Of a stretch of 64,000 nt of DNA, positions 16,540-25,236 are shown piece after piece. A program made the position numbers and the translations under genes. Below the pieces are notes generated by a model, which worked only from the letters and a program-made list of their open reading frames with translations, searched no databases and had not been told where the DNA came from. Source of the stretch: Syntrophus sp963665935 (GTDB taxonomy: Bacteria > Desulfobacterota > Syntrophia > Syntrophales > Syntrophaceae); contig OY762510.1 in assembly GCA_963665935.1 (NCBI GenBank), positions 2,728,001 to 2,792,000 on the forward strand, in the 5' to 3' direction. Each line of letters opens with the position of its first letter. Positions within the stretch are counted from its first letter, which is position 1.

Positions 16540-17833
16540 CAACGATACTTATTATGTCGATAGCGCAGGTGATATCATTGTCGAGGCACTAAGAGCCGGT
16601 ACGGACAAAGTCAATTCCTATATCGATTATACCTTGAATGCCGATGTGGAGAAACTTTATCTGTACGGCGCAGCGCGGAAAGGAACCGGAAACGATCTTA
16701 ATAACGATATCTTTGGCACCGGGAGCAATGATACCCTGGCTGGGCTTGGTGGTAACGACAGGTTATACGGGAAGGCTGGCAACGATTTCCTGGACGGGGG
16801 AAAAGGCAGCGATTACCTATATGGCGGGAAGGGAAACGATACCTATATTGTCGAGAACGAGAGTGATGTGGTTTACGAGGCTCTGGATGCCGGAACGGAC
16901 GAGGTGAAGTCTTACAGCTATTATCACCTTGATGACAACGTAGAAAATCTCTCTCTTCATGGCACAGCGGCTAGTGGCGCCGGCAATAGCCTTAATAACA
17001 TCATCATCGGTAACTCGTACGAAAATCACCTTTCCGGGGAAGCGGGCGCTGATCATCTTTACGGCTATGAAGGTGTTGACATGCTCGATGGCGGCAGCGG
17101 CAGTGATTACCTGTATGGCGGGACGGGCAACGACTTCCTGGACGGGGGTCGTCACGATGATTTTATGTATGGTGAGGAGGGCAACGACACCTATAGTGTC
17201 GATAGCACAGGTGATACTATTTTCGAGGCTCTGAATGCCGGAACGGATAAAGTGAAGGCTTACGTCGACTATACCCTGGAGGCTAATGTAGAGAATCTGA
17301 CTCTTTACGGCTTGACAATCAATGGAAGCGGTAACGAGCTGAGTAACAAAATTTTGGGCAACAGGAACGCCAACATCCTCAATGGGTTAGACGGTGATGA
17401 CATGCTTTATGGATTGGGAGACAGAGATATCCTGAACGGCGGCAGCGGCGACGACCGGATCAACGGCGGTTCCGGCAATGACATACTGACCGGAGGGGAC
17501 GGAGCAGATTATTTTGACTTCACCAATGCGCTCAATGCGAAAACCAATAAAGATACCATCACCGACTTCAGTGCAGTAGACGACACAATCCGCCTGGAGA
17601 ACAACATCATGCCCGGTCTTGGAGCAGCGACGGAAGAGCTGGCAGCCGGTGCATTTCATAGTGGCACGGTCACCATTGCCACGGAAGCCGATGACCGGAT
17701 CATCTACAATATCTCGACAGGCGCCCTGTATTACGATGCAGATGGCACTGGACCGACGGCTGCCGTGAAAATTGCCGTCATCGGCAGCACAATCCATCCG
17801 GAACTAACGAATGCTGACTTTATGGTGATTTGA
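16540..17833 (+). pseudogene. RTX calcium-binding repeat protein, 3' fragment
   Basis: The frame continues GNDTYYVDSAGDIIVEALRA and holds many glycine- and aspartate-rich nonapeptide repeats (for example LGGNDRLYGKAGNDFLDGG) that form calcium-binding parallel beta rolls, alternating with a 45-residue module containing DTYxVxxxxDxVxEAxxAGTD. Precise removal of the IS and one target copy joins codon GG/C in frame with the 5' fragment and restores a protein of 484 residues. The C-terminal ITDFSAVDDTIRLENN block is typical of type I secretion substrates. The open frame extends upstream to 16340 inside the IS, so a chimeric start is possible but unlikely to be native. Confidence 0.9.
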
Positions 17834-17877
17834 ATAAGCGTTATTCTACAGCTTCGCCAAAGAATAACGCTTATTCA
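17831..17877 (+). terminator. Long stem-loop after the RTX gene
   Basis: A perfect 17-base inverted repeat (TGAATAAGCGTTATTCT and its complement, 13-base loop) overlaps the RTX stop codon. There is no U-run after it, so it may act as an mRNA 3' stabiliser or work with the second hairpin at 17927. Confidence 0.6.
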
Positions 17878-17926
17878 AAATACGCTGCTGGGGGATGTAT
17901 CCGCGATTTGGACTTGGAAAGATATT

Positions 17927-17960
17927 AAGGGTAGGAAATTTTTCTGCCCTTATCTTTTTT
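17927..17960 (+). terminator. Probable intrinsic terminator
   Basis: AAGGGTAGGAAA and TTTTTCTGCCCTT form an imperfect stem, followed by TATCTTTTTTATT. The U-run is on the plus strand, so it ends transcripts coming from the RTX gene; it abuts the stop of the convergent TPR gene. Confidence 0.55.
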
Positions 17961-19287
17961 ATTGCCTGCTCGATCTAATCCGCTTCGCCTGTTTTGCCAG
18001 ACCATCGGCCTCCTGAGCGCGATCCTCCGCTTTATAGAGCAGCGCCAGATTCTCAAGGCTCATGGCCACAAAGGGATGATTCGAGCCCAGGGACTTCTTG
18101 TATATTGCCAGGGATTGCTTATAGAGTGGTTCGGCCTTCTCATTCTGGCCCTGACTGCGATAGAGCTCGGCGAGGTTGTTCAGGCTGGCCGCCACGTCGG
18201 GATGATCCGGCCCCAGGGCCTTCTCGCGCAGAGCAAGGGATCGCTTATAGCGCGACTCGGCCTCTGCATACTGGCCCTGGGTGCGATAGAGTTCGGCAAG
18301 GTTGTTCAGGCTGACGGCCATGTCGGGATGATCCGGCCCCAGGGTCTTTCTGTAGACCGCCAGGGATTGCTTGAAGAGCGACTCGGCTTCGCTGTACTGG
18401 CCTTGGGTGCGATAGAGTTCGGCAAGGTTGTTCAGGCTGGCTGCCACGTCGGGATGATCCGGACCCAGGGCCTTCCTGCAGACCGCCAGGGATTGCCTGT
18501 ACAGTGTCTCGGCCTGGACGTATTCGCCCTGGATGAAATAGAGTCTGCCCAGATTGTTCAGGCTGGCTGCCACATCGGGATGATTCAGGCCCAGGTTTTT
18601 CTGCCGCATCGCCAGGGATTGTTTGTAGAGGGTCTCCGCCTGTTCATACTCACCCCGGCTGCGATGGAGGTCGGCGAGGTTGTTCAGGCTGGCGGCCACA
18701 AGGGAATGGTCCTTGCCCAGGCTTTTTTGCCGCATTGCCAGCGATTTTTTGTAAAGAGACTCCGCCTGTGCGTATTGCCCCTGGAGAGTGTAGAGCTCGG
18801 CCAGGTTGTTCATGATTCCGGCCAGAAGGGGATTATCCGGTTCCAGAACCTTCCTGCTGATAGCCAGGGATCGTTTCAGGAGCGTCTCGGCCTGTTCATA
18901 GTGGCCCTGGGTGCGATGGAGCAAGGCCAGGTTGTTCAGGGTTCCGGCCACAAGGGGGTGTTCCGGGCCAAGGGTCTTCTCCCGGATCGCCAGGGACTTT
19001 TTGTAGAGCGTCTCCGCCTGGGCGTACTCACCCTGGGCGAAATAGATCTCGGCGAGGTTGTTCATGATTCCGGTCACGACAAGATGCTGGGGGCCGGCAT
19101 TCTTCTGGGCGACTTCGAGAGCCTTTTTTGCAACTTCGACGGCGCGGTCGTATTTGCCGGACCGGTAAAGGTCCATCGCCTCCTGATTGAGGCTTTCCCA
19201 GGCAGGCACCCGGCTCTGGGCGAACAGGACAGGTGCGGAACCAAGCAAAATCAGCGTGATCGCAAGGATGCTGAAGAACCGTCTCAT
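17959..19287 (-). CDS. Secreted tetratricopeptide (kinesin light chain-type TPR) repeat protein
   Basis: From MRRFFSILAITLILLGSAPV the protein (442 residues) has a clear signal peptide ending near VLFAQS, then about ten TPR units of 42 residues. Nine contain the NNLA-type block (LNNLAELYRTQGQYAEAESR, then YKRSLALREKALGPDHPDVA). This is the TPR_12/kinesin light chain pattern. The ATG at 19287 is chosen over an upstream one at 19344 because it begins the signal peptide. The repeats are highly similar at the DNA level (126-base period). It probably mediates protein-protein contacts in the periplasm; the partner is unknown. Confidence 0.88.
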   Translation of the reverse strand: MRRFFSILAITLILLGSAPVLFAQSRVPAWESLNQEAMDLYRSGKYDRAVEVAKKALEVAQKNAGPQHLVVTGIMNNLAEIYFAQGEYAQAETLYKKSLAIREKTLGPEHPLVAGTLNNLALLHRTQGHYEQAETLLKRSLAISRKVLEPDNPLLAGIMNNLAELYTLQGQYAQAESLYKKSLAMRQKSLGKDHSLVAASLNNLADLHRSRGEYEQAETLYKQSLAMRQKNLGLNHPDVAASLNNLGRLYFIQGEYVQAETLYRQSLAVCRKALGPDHPDVAASLNNLAELYRTQGQYSEAESLFKQSLAVYRKTLGPDHPDMAVSLNNLAELYRTQGQYAEAESRYKRSLALREKALGPDHPDVAASLNNLAELYRSQGQNEKAEPLYKQSLAIYKKSLGSNHPFVAMSLENLALLYKAEDRAQEADGLAKQAKRIRSSRQ

Positions 19288-19990
19288 TATTTTACGCCCT
19301 TGAAGAACTGATAGTAATCCAGGACCCGCTTGATATAACTCCATGTTTCCTGAAATGGCGGGATGCCGTTGTAGTTTTTCACACGTTCAGGTCCTGCATT
19401 GTAAGCCGCGAGGGCCAGGGAAAGGTCGCCGTTCAAGCTTTTCAGTAAACGGCTTAAATAGCCGGACGCCACCATGAATGTTCTCCACAGGGTTGAATGG
19501 ATTGGAAACGCCCATTTGGCGGGCGGTATCCGGCATGAGCTGCATCAATCCCATGGCGCCCTTGGGAGATATGGCCTCGGGATTGAAGTTGGACTCCGCC
19601 ATGATCACAGCCCTGACAAGGGCGGGATCCACGGTATAGCGTTTACATGCGGATTTGATTGCCTTGTTGTAATCGGAATTTCGAACCGCCGCACTGCCTG
19701 GCCTTGGGAAAGGCAGCGGCGTTATTTCCGGAATAAAAATTCTTGAACGCCGCCAGATTTCGGTCCGAAGGGGAAACAGGGGTGTAATTCGCGGGAACAT
19801 CCCCATCGTGGAAAATGTAGAGATCTGCTGCCGACCCGGTCATCGTGGAAAGGACGGTCTGTCCGGGGGACGCTTTTTGTTCTGTCCGGAGTAAGCGATC
19901 GGGCTGCTCCGCCAATAAAGGGAGCGAGCTTAAAAGAAGAAACACCGGACATAAAAAAAGGATGATTTTCAATAAGCCTGACCTTGTCAT
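19287..19990 (-). pseudogene. Lytic transglycosylase (SLT domain), frameshifted
   Basis: Three minus-strand frames together give one transglycosylase. From 19990, MTRSGLLKIILFLCPVFLLL is a signal peptide followed by a DUF4124-like region. Around 19700 the homology moves to another frame: YNKAIKSACKRYTVDPALVR, AVIMAESNFNPEAISPKGAM (catalytic Glu in AESNF) and GLMQLMPDTARQMGV. Near 19461 one extra base moves it again, to YLSRLLKSLNGDLSLALAAY and NAGPERVKNYNG, ending at 19287. Deleting one base at the second site gives a continuous HGGVRYLSRLL. Either a decayed gene or assembly errors. Confidence 0.85.
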
Positions 19991-20347
19991 GCGATTCTTC
20001 TATCCCCATCTTTGCCGCAGAAGCAATGGCCTGATTGCGGTTGAAACGATCCAGCGCAGGCCGTTTTGAACACAAGTTTGTTCTTGTCGGTTTTTCGTGT
20101 CTCCATCATCGTAAATACAACAAAATATAAGACACCGCTATAGGGTCTATCAGGATTTTTTTGCCTCTTAAATCCTTACGCTAGGCTAGAAATATACTTA
20201 GAACAGATCAGGGTAAAGACTGATTGGATAGGGAAAAGGATTGATTCACAATTTTCGCAGATTCGCTGAAGAGACATAATCCTTCATCTTCTATAACGAC
20301 AAAGAAATCTTTGCAATCTTTTCTTGACGAAAGATCCTGACCAAGCA
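19991..20347. other. Intergenic region, no gene recognised
   Basis: About 357 AT-rich bases between the transglycosylase pseudogene and IS66 copy B. No open frame, tRNA or clear hairpin terminator was seen. It may hold the promoter of the pseudogene. Confidence 0.5.
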
Positions 20348-20404
20348 GTTGTAACGTAAGCGTCTGATGTACCCATCTTCACATCCGTCATTCCCTGAGC
20401 TATA

Positions 20405-20438
20405 GCCTCCCACAAAGAAAAATTTCTTTCTGGGAGGC
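20405..20438 (+). promoter_or_regulatory. Hairpin that hides the tnpA ribosome site, IS66 copy B
   Basis: Same 34-base inverted repeat as in copy A. GGGAGG (20432-20437) lies in the 3' arm, six bases before the tnpA ATG at 20444. Confidence 0.75.
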
Positions 20439-20443
20439 AAAAT

Positions 20444-20767
20444 ATGATGATCAGAGCGGAACGACGAGCCCATTGGCGCACCATCATCGAAGACCAGGCA
20501 GCAAGTGGCTTGAACATCACCACATTTTGCCGTGAAAAGCAGATCAATCGGCATCAGTTTCATGCCTGGCGCCGCCGACTCCGGGAACAAGAACCTTGCA
20601 CAGGAGGTTTTCTGGAACTGATTCCCGGAAGAGCGGTCGAAACCGGCTCCGGCATCCGAATTCATCCAGACAAGAATTTCGCCATCGAGGTGGATCGGGG
20701 ATTCGATCCCTTCACCCTCCGCACCGTCGTTGAAACGCTTCGGAGCCTCTCCCCGTGCTCGGTCTGA
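20444..20767 (+). CDS. tnpA: IS66 accessory protein TnpA, copy B
   Basis: Identical in sequence to the copy A and copy C proteins (107 residues, N-terminal helix-turn-helix). Intact first gene of the element. Confidence 0.93.
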   Translation: MMIRAERRAHWRTIIEDQAASGLNITTFCREKQINRHQFHAWRRRLREQEPCTGGFLELIPGRAVETGSGIRIHPDKNFAIEVDRGFDPFTLRTVVETLRSLSPCSV

Positions 20768-21096
20768 CGGCGGCAACCCACATCTATCTGTATCGCGGCC
20801 GCTGCGACATGCGCAAATCTTTCGATGGTCTCTGCGGCCTCATCCGATCCGAGTTGGGGGCCGATCCCCTGTCTGGATCTCTGTTCGTCTTCGTGAACCG
20901 CCGTCGCAACATGGTCAAACTCCTCTACTGGGACCGGGATGGTTTGGCTCTCTGGTACAAACGCCTGGAACGGGGCTGCTTCATCCTTCCGGAGCGGTGG
21001 ACCGAAGACGGTCTGATCGAGCGTCGGGATCTGACCATGCTGCTGGAAGGAATCGTACCGAAAAAAGTGGGGAATAGATACAAAATAGGCATATAA
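20755..21096 (+). CDS. tnpB: IS66 accessory protein TnpB, copy B
   Basis: A 113-residue IS66 Orf2 protein, identical to the other copies. GTG start inside the end of tnpA, which implies translational coupling. Confidence 0.95.
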   Translation: MLGLTAATHIYLYRGRCDMRKSFDGLCGLIRSELGADPLSGSLFVFVNRRRNMVKLLYWDRDGLALWYKRLERGCFILPERWTEDGLIERRDLTMLLEGIVPKKVGNRYKIGI

Positions 21097-21100
21097 ATAC

Positions 21101-21129
21101 TTGACATTATTAGGTTAATGTGCTACATA
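21101..21129 (+). promoter_or_regulatory. Possible internal promoter of IS66 tnpC
   Basis: TTGACA at 21101-21106 and TACATA at 21124-21129 are separated by 17 bases. The tnpC ATG at 21137 is only eight bases after the -10 box and no ribosome site precedes it, so this promoter would give a leaderless mRNA. The -10 box is a weak match. Copies A and C carry the same sequence. Confidence 0.4.
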
Positions 21130-21136
21130 CCCTCCC

Positions 21137-22750
21137 ATGGTTTCGACACTTCCTCAGGCCCTGGAACTCCTTGCGCAGAAGGATGCCCAGATTTCAGAAC
21201 TGACCGCTCAGAAGGATGCGCAGATCGGGGAACTATCCCGAAAGATCGAATCTCTGCAGCGCCAGCTGACCACCCTGCAGCATCAGATGGAACAGATGCT
21301 CCGGCGCCTTTATGGCCGAAAGTCCGAGCGGCTCAACCCCAACCAGCTGATGTTCGATTCCATCGTAATCCAATCGCTGGAACAGACCGGAAAAGATCAA
21401 AAGCCGGAAGCGCCTGTGGAACAGGAAGTCAAGACAAAAACCCGCAAGGTCTCCCAGCATCATGGGCGGGTTCCCATTCCCGAACACCTGGAACGGGTGG
21501 AAATCCTGCTGGACATCCCCGAAGATCAGAAGACCTGCCCCGAAACGGGCAAGCCCCTGAAGGTGATCAACGTCGAAGTTTCGGAGAAACTGGAATACCG
21601 CCCCGGCAAGCTCATCGTCAACGTCTATAAGCGCCCCCAATACGCCCTGCCGGAGGACGACGAAGCAACCCCCGGCATCCTCTCCGCGCCGATGCCTGAT
21701 CATCCCGTCGCAAGGTGCAAAGCCGATGTGGGGCTGATTGCCCATCTGATCGTCAGCAAGTTCGCCGATCATCTGCCCCTGTACCGGCAGAACGGCATTT
21801 TAGAGCGGGAAGGGGTGCCGATTCCCCGAGCGACCCAGGCCAGCTGGCTAATGCAGACCTACGAAAGCATCTCCGGACTGGAAAAGGCCTTCAGGCAGGC
21901 CGTCATTGGGGAAGCGGAAATCCTGTTCACCGACGACACACCCATTCCCCTGCAAGTCAAAGGGAATGGAAAGCTCAAAAAGGCCAGGCTGTGGGTCTAT
22001 GTGCAGGGAGGAACCGATCCCCCGCTTGTTGCCTATGACTTCTCCATTGATCGCAGTAAGCGGCGACCCATCGATTATCTTGAAGGTTATCGAGGCTATG
22101 TCCATGCCGACGCCTATAGCGGCTACGATGAACTATTCCGTAAAGAGGGGATCATCGAGGTAGGCTGCTGGGCTCATGCACGGAGAAAGTTCGATGAAGC
22201 AGTTTCTTCGCGTCCCCAGGAAGCGACGGACATCCTGGCCCGCATTGCCCGTCTCTATCATGAGGTGGAAACTCCCTGCGCCAATATGAAACCAGAAGAG
22301 AGACAGCGCCGTCGGCAGGAACATGCTGCACCGATCCTTGCCGGAATCTTTGCCAAGCTTGAAGAGCTGAAGCAACAGTCGATTCCGTCGGAACCCATCC
22401 GCAAGGCGGTGGACTATGCCCTGAATCAACGCCAGGCTCTGTGCCGTTATCTGGAAGATGGACGGCTTCGACCGGACAACAACTTGGCGGAGAATGCCAT
22501 GCGTCCCGTGGCCCTGGGCCGCAAGAACTGGCTTTTCGTTGGCAGCGAACGAGGCGGCCGGGCGGCGGCCCTGTTCATGAGTCTCATCCAGTCCTGTAAA
22601 ACCTGTGACGTCAATCCCTGGGAGTACTTTGATGACATACTCCGCAGGATCATGAGCCATCCAGTCAGTCGCTTGAGGGAACTGCTCCCCGATCAATGGA
22701 AACCGCTGCCCAAGGACGAACGTGGTTTGCTCCTACCGGCTGAAGTCTGA
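21137..22750 (+). CDS. tnpC: IS66 transposase TnpC, copy B
   Basis: Full-length 537-residue DDE transposase, almost identical to copies A and C. It reads LIAHLIVSKF (as in C) and LWVYVQGG (as in A). The DDE motifs described for copy A are intact. Confidence 0.96.
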   Translation: MVSTLPQALELLAQKDAQISELTAQKDAQIGELSRKIESLQRQLTTLQHQMEQMLRRLYGRKSERLNPNQLMFDSIVIQSLEQTGKDQKPEAPVEQEVKTKTRKVSQHHGRVPIPEHLERVEILLDIPEDQKTCPETGKPLKVINVEVSEKLEYRPGKLIVNVYKRPQYALPEDDEATPGILSAPMPDHPVARCKADVGLIAHLIVSKFADHLPLYRQNGILEREGVPIPRATQASWLMQTYESISGLEKAFRQAVIGEAEILFTDDTPIPLQVKGNGKLKKARLWVYVQGGTDPPLVAYDFSIDRSKRRPIDYLEGYRGYVHADAYSGYDELFRKEGIIEVGCWAHARRKFDEAVSSRPQEATDILARIARLYHEVETPCANMKPEERQRRRQEHAAPILAGIFAKLEELKQQSIPSEPIRKAVDYALNQRQALCRYLEDGRLRPDNNLAENAMRPVALGRKNWLFVGSERGGRAAALFMSLIQSCKTCDVNPWEYFDDILRRIMSHPVSRLRELLPDQWKPLPKDERGLLLPAEV

Positions 22751-23026
22751 CCAGTACTGACTGATCCTTGCTGTCTTTTACTCCGTTCTCAGCTCCACCC
22801 CTTGCTTTATCCCTTTTTCAAAGAACCGCGGCTTATCTCTCTTGACCGATACATCAATAACTTATCTGGAAAGAAGTTCCAAGATGACTTTGTCGTACGC
22901 TTACGTTGTAACGGTTACCTCCCTTTACTTTTTTCCAGGCATGGCTTATAAAGCATGGCCATCTTTATTGATGGCAGCATGTTTTTAAATTTTTGCTCAA
23001 TATTTTTTTGGGTGGAGAGATCAACC

Positions 23027-23629
23027 ATGCAAAACTATCTCAACGATGTTCAAGCGTATAATTCCCGCCGGGCCTGGCCGCGGCAGGGGAAATGCGCTTT
23101 GCTGGTCATCGACATGCAAAATTACTTCCTCCCCGTGGCCTCGCCGATTGTCGACAGGGTGCTTTTTCTCCTGGAAACCTGCCGTTCGAAAAAAATCAAG
23201 ATCATTTTTACGCGTCATGGTCATCGGGATATTGAAAAAGATGGGGGCATGCTGCTGAAATGGTGGGGAGATTGCATTCTTCAGGGAACATCGGCCTGGA
23301 AAATCATGGACGCCCTGACGCCTTTCGAAACGGAACCGGTGATCGATAAAAACCGCTACAGCGCCTTTTTTGGAACCGGGCTCGATGAACTCTTGAGAGA
23401 CGAGGGTATTGAAGAGCTGATGATTGCCGGCGTCATGACGAACTGCTGCTGCGAAACCACGGCCCGTGACGCCTTCATGAGGGATTATCGGGTCTTCTTC
23501 GTTTCGGATGCGACAGCTACGGCAAATGAGGAACTGCATCTCGCGACATTGAAAAATATGGCCTTTGCCTTTGCCCATGTGATGGATACGGAAGGCTTGT
23601 GCCGGTATCTTGTGGGAAATTTTACATAA
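23027..23629 (+). CDS. Isochorismatase-like cysteine hydrolase
   Basis: The 200-residue protein has the catalytic triad of the family: Asp in CALLVIDMQNYFLPV, Lys in PVIDKNRYSAFFGTGLDELL and Cys in IAGVMTNCCCETTARDAFM. Members hydrolyse isochorismate, nicotinamide or other amides and ethers; the substrate here is unknown. The ATG at 23027 follows GGTGGAGAG and is preferred to an upstream ATG at 22955. IS66 copy B inserted only 122 bases upstream and may have changed its promoter. Confidence 0.9.
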   Translation: MQNYLNDVQAYNSRRAWPRQGKCALLVIDMQNYFLPVASPIVDRVLFLLETCRSKKIKIIFTRHGHRDIEKDGGMLLKWWGDCILQGTSAWKIMDALTPFETEPVIDKNRYSAFFGTGLDELLRDEGIEELMIAGVMTNCCCETTARDAFMRDYRVFFVSDATATANEELHLATLKNMAFAFAHVMDTEGLCRYLVGNFT

Positions 23630-23651
23630 TGGACATCTTGGATTGGGAAGG

Positions 23652-23963
23652 ATGACGACAGAGAACGGGACAAAACGGTTGGAAAGGCTGCTTGAATTTT
23701 TGAAGGCTCATCCTGTGCCGCGTGAAGTTCAGGCGTATCGGCGCGCACGGATCGCGGGGATCATTCAGCGGCAATGGAAAAAGGAAGAACTGGCCGATGA
23801 GCAGAGGCGTCTGAGCGTGGGGCTGTTTCAGGAAATCAAGGATTTTGAACGCAAGACCGGGCTCAAGGTCAAGGGGTTGAGGCTGAAGCGCAATAAGCAG
23901 GGCATTGAATCGGTTGCCGTCAATATTGAAATGCCGGACCAGCCGGTAGCGAAAGAGCTTTGA
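23652..23963 (+). CDS. Hypothetical small protein
   Basis: A charged, mainly helical protein of 103 residues (LERLLEFLKAHPVPREVQAY, then IIQRQWKKEELADEQRRLSV), with no signal peptide or recognised domain. It lies 22 bases after the isochorismatase gene on the same strand and is probably cotranscribed. The ATG directly follows GGAAGG, which is too close to be an ideal ribosome site, so the start is uncertain. Confidence 0.6.
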   Translation: MTTENGTKRLERLLEFLKAHPVPREVQAYRRARIAGIIQRQWKKEELADEQRRLSVGLFQEIKDFERKTGLKVKGLRLKRNKQGIESVAVNIEMPDQPVAKEL

Positions 23964-23979
23964 TAAGAATCCACCACAA

Positions 23980-25167
23980 CTATTTGCTGATCAGAAAATA
24001 AAGCTCCCCTTTTTCTTTCAGGGTGCCCGCGGTAGTCTGCGCCTTTGGACCGAATCCGCAGAACAGGTCGACCCGGCCCGGGCCTTTGATGGCCGACCCT
24101 TTGTCCTGATTCAGGACAAAGCGTGAAAAAGCGATGCGCCTGGACGCATTCCCCTCGGCATCCAGAACCGGTTTGCGCAGGCGGATAAAGGCCAGCGCCC
24201 CTTGAGGGAAATAATCCGGATCGGTGGCAATGGACCTTTCCGGCGTGACCGGCTCACCCAGGGCGCCGATGGGTTCTCTGTCAAGAAAGCGGAAGAAAAT
24301 ATACCGCTCGTTATGGCTGAGGATTTCATAAATTTTCTGGTCGCTTTTTCCTTTGAGCCAGGCCTTGAAGTTGCGGTAGGAGGTGTCGCCTTTCGCGATT
24401 TTATTTTGATCCAGCAGATGTTGAATCACGGAGCGGTAGGGCCGGCCATTGTTCCGGGCATATCCGACCGTCAGCATTCTTCCGTCTTCCAGCCTGATTT
24501 TTGCCGAACCCTGGGTGTGCAGAGAATTCAGCTCGACGGGATCGGACACCCAGACCAGCTCCAGCCCCTTGCCCCGCAGAACACCCTCCACGTCGATTTC
24601 GCGGCGCGAATAATAGGGAACCAGCTGGCCGTTCACCTTCCGGCCAATCTTTCCTTTATTTCCTGTGTCCTTTTCCACGACGAGGTCCGGTGGCGTCCTG
24701 TAAAGAGGATACCGGTACTTCTTCGTCCGGGTCAGAGAGCCTTCCAGGAGGGGCTGATAATAACCGGTAAACAGGACGGCGCCGTCGCCCTCCTCACCCG
24801 AGGCCCTCAGCAGAACAAATTTGTCGGCGATCTGCTTCTTCTTCTCTTCAGGGCTGGCGTTGGATGAAACAATGCTGCGGAAGGCGATCAGCGATTCTTT
24901 CATTTGCTGCGCACTGACCTTCCTGTCCGCTACCTGGAACATCCGCTCCCGCACGGTTCCGTTATAATAGTTGAGGCTGCGGTCGATGGCCAGCAGGAGC
25001 GACGCGGCATCCAGGTCGTCTTCAAAGTCCAGGCCTTGCGCCGTTCCTTCCGTAAGCGAGCGGTAAGGCGGCGGAGGTCCGGGGACATACGTCCCTTTTC
25101 GCGCACAGCCCGCAAGAGCCACGATGACCGCGAACAGCAAAAGAAAGAAATTCCGTCGATATTTCAT
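23980..25167 (-). CDS. mltA: Membrane-bound lytic murein transglycosylase A
   Basis: MltA cuts peptidoglycan glycan strands to 1,6-anhydro ends from the outer membrane. The 395-residue protein has a lipoprotein signal peptide (NFFLLLFAVIVALAGCARKG, lipobox LAGC), the MltA domain (LFTGYYQPLLEGSLTRTKKY, then YSRREIDVEGVLRGKGLELV and GSAKIRLEDGRMLTVGYARN) and a C-terminal 3D domain with GPGRVDLFCGFGPKAQ. The catalytic Asp lies in that last motif. Full length. It converges on the small protein gene. Confidence 0.93.
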   Translation of the reverse strand: MKYRRNFFLLLFAVIVALAGCARKGTYVPGPPPPYRSLTEGTAQGLDFEDDLDAASLLLAIDRSLNYYNGTVRERMFQVADRKVSAQQMKESLIAFRSIVSSNASPEEKKKQIADKFVLLRASGEEGDGAVLFTGYYQPLLEGSLTRTKKYRYPLYRTPPDLVVEKDTGNKGKIGRKVNGQLVPYYSRREIDVEGVLRGKGLELVWVSDPVELNSLHTQGSAKIRLEDGRMLTVGYARNNGRPYRSVIQHLLDQNKIAKGDTSYRNFKAWLKGKSDQKIYEILSHNERYIFFRFLDREPIGALGEPVTPERSIATDPDYFPQGALAFIRLRKPVLDAEGNASRRIAFSRFVLNQDKGSAIKGPGRVDLFCGFGPKAQTTAGTLKEKGELYFLISK

Positions 25168-25236
25168 AAATCTGAGACCGCCTTCAACCCTTGATAGATC
25201 GCTCTCTCCGGATCTAAAGGAATATGATGCCCTGCT

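Larger units (their letters stand above)
20356..22904 (+). mobile_element. IS66-family element, copy B (2549 bp, intact)
   Basis: Left end GTAAGCGTCTGATGTACCCA, right end complementary to GTAAGCGTACGACAAAGTCA. Target duplications GTTGTAAC at 20348-20355 and 22905-22912 show a simple single insertion. It carries tnpA, tnpB and tnpC on the plus strand. It is opposite in orientation to copy A and in the same orientation as copy C. Confidence 0.97.

Noticed and set aside
17959..19287. Regular 126-base repeats as a CRISPR-like or satellite array
   Set aside because: The period equals three TPR half-turn codon blocks and the frame is open throughout; it is a coding repeat.
17962..19311. Open frame of 449 codons antisense to the TPR gene
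   Set aside because: The periodic sequence only mirrors the TPR repeats; the minus strand has a signal peptide and TPR consensus.
12661..22904. IS66 copies A and B as the ends of a composite transposon carrying the TPR and transglycosylase genes
   Set aside because: Each copy has its own 8-base duplication at both ends (GGTGCCGG and GTTGTAAC), so they entered independently.
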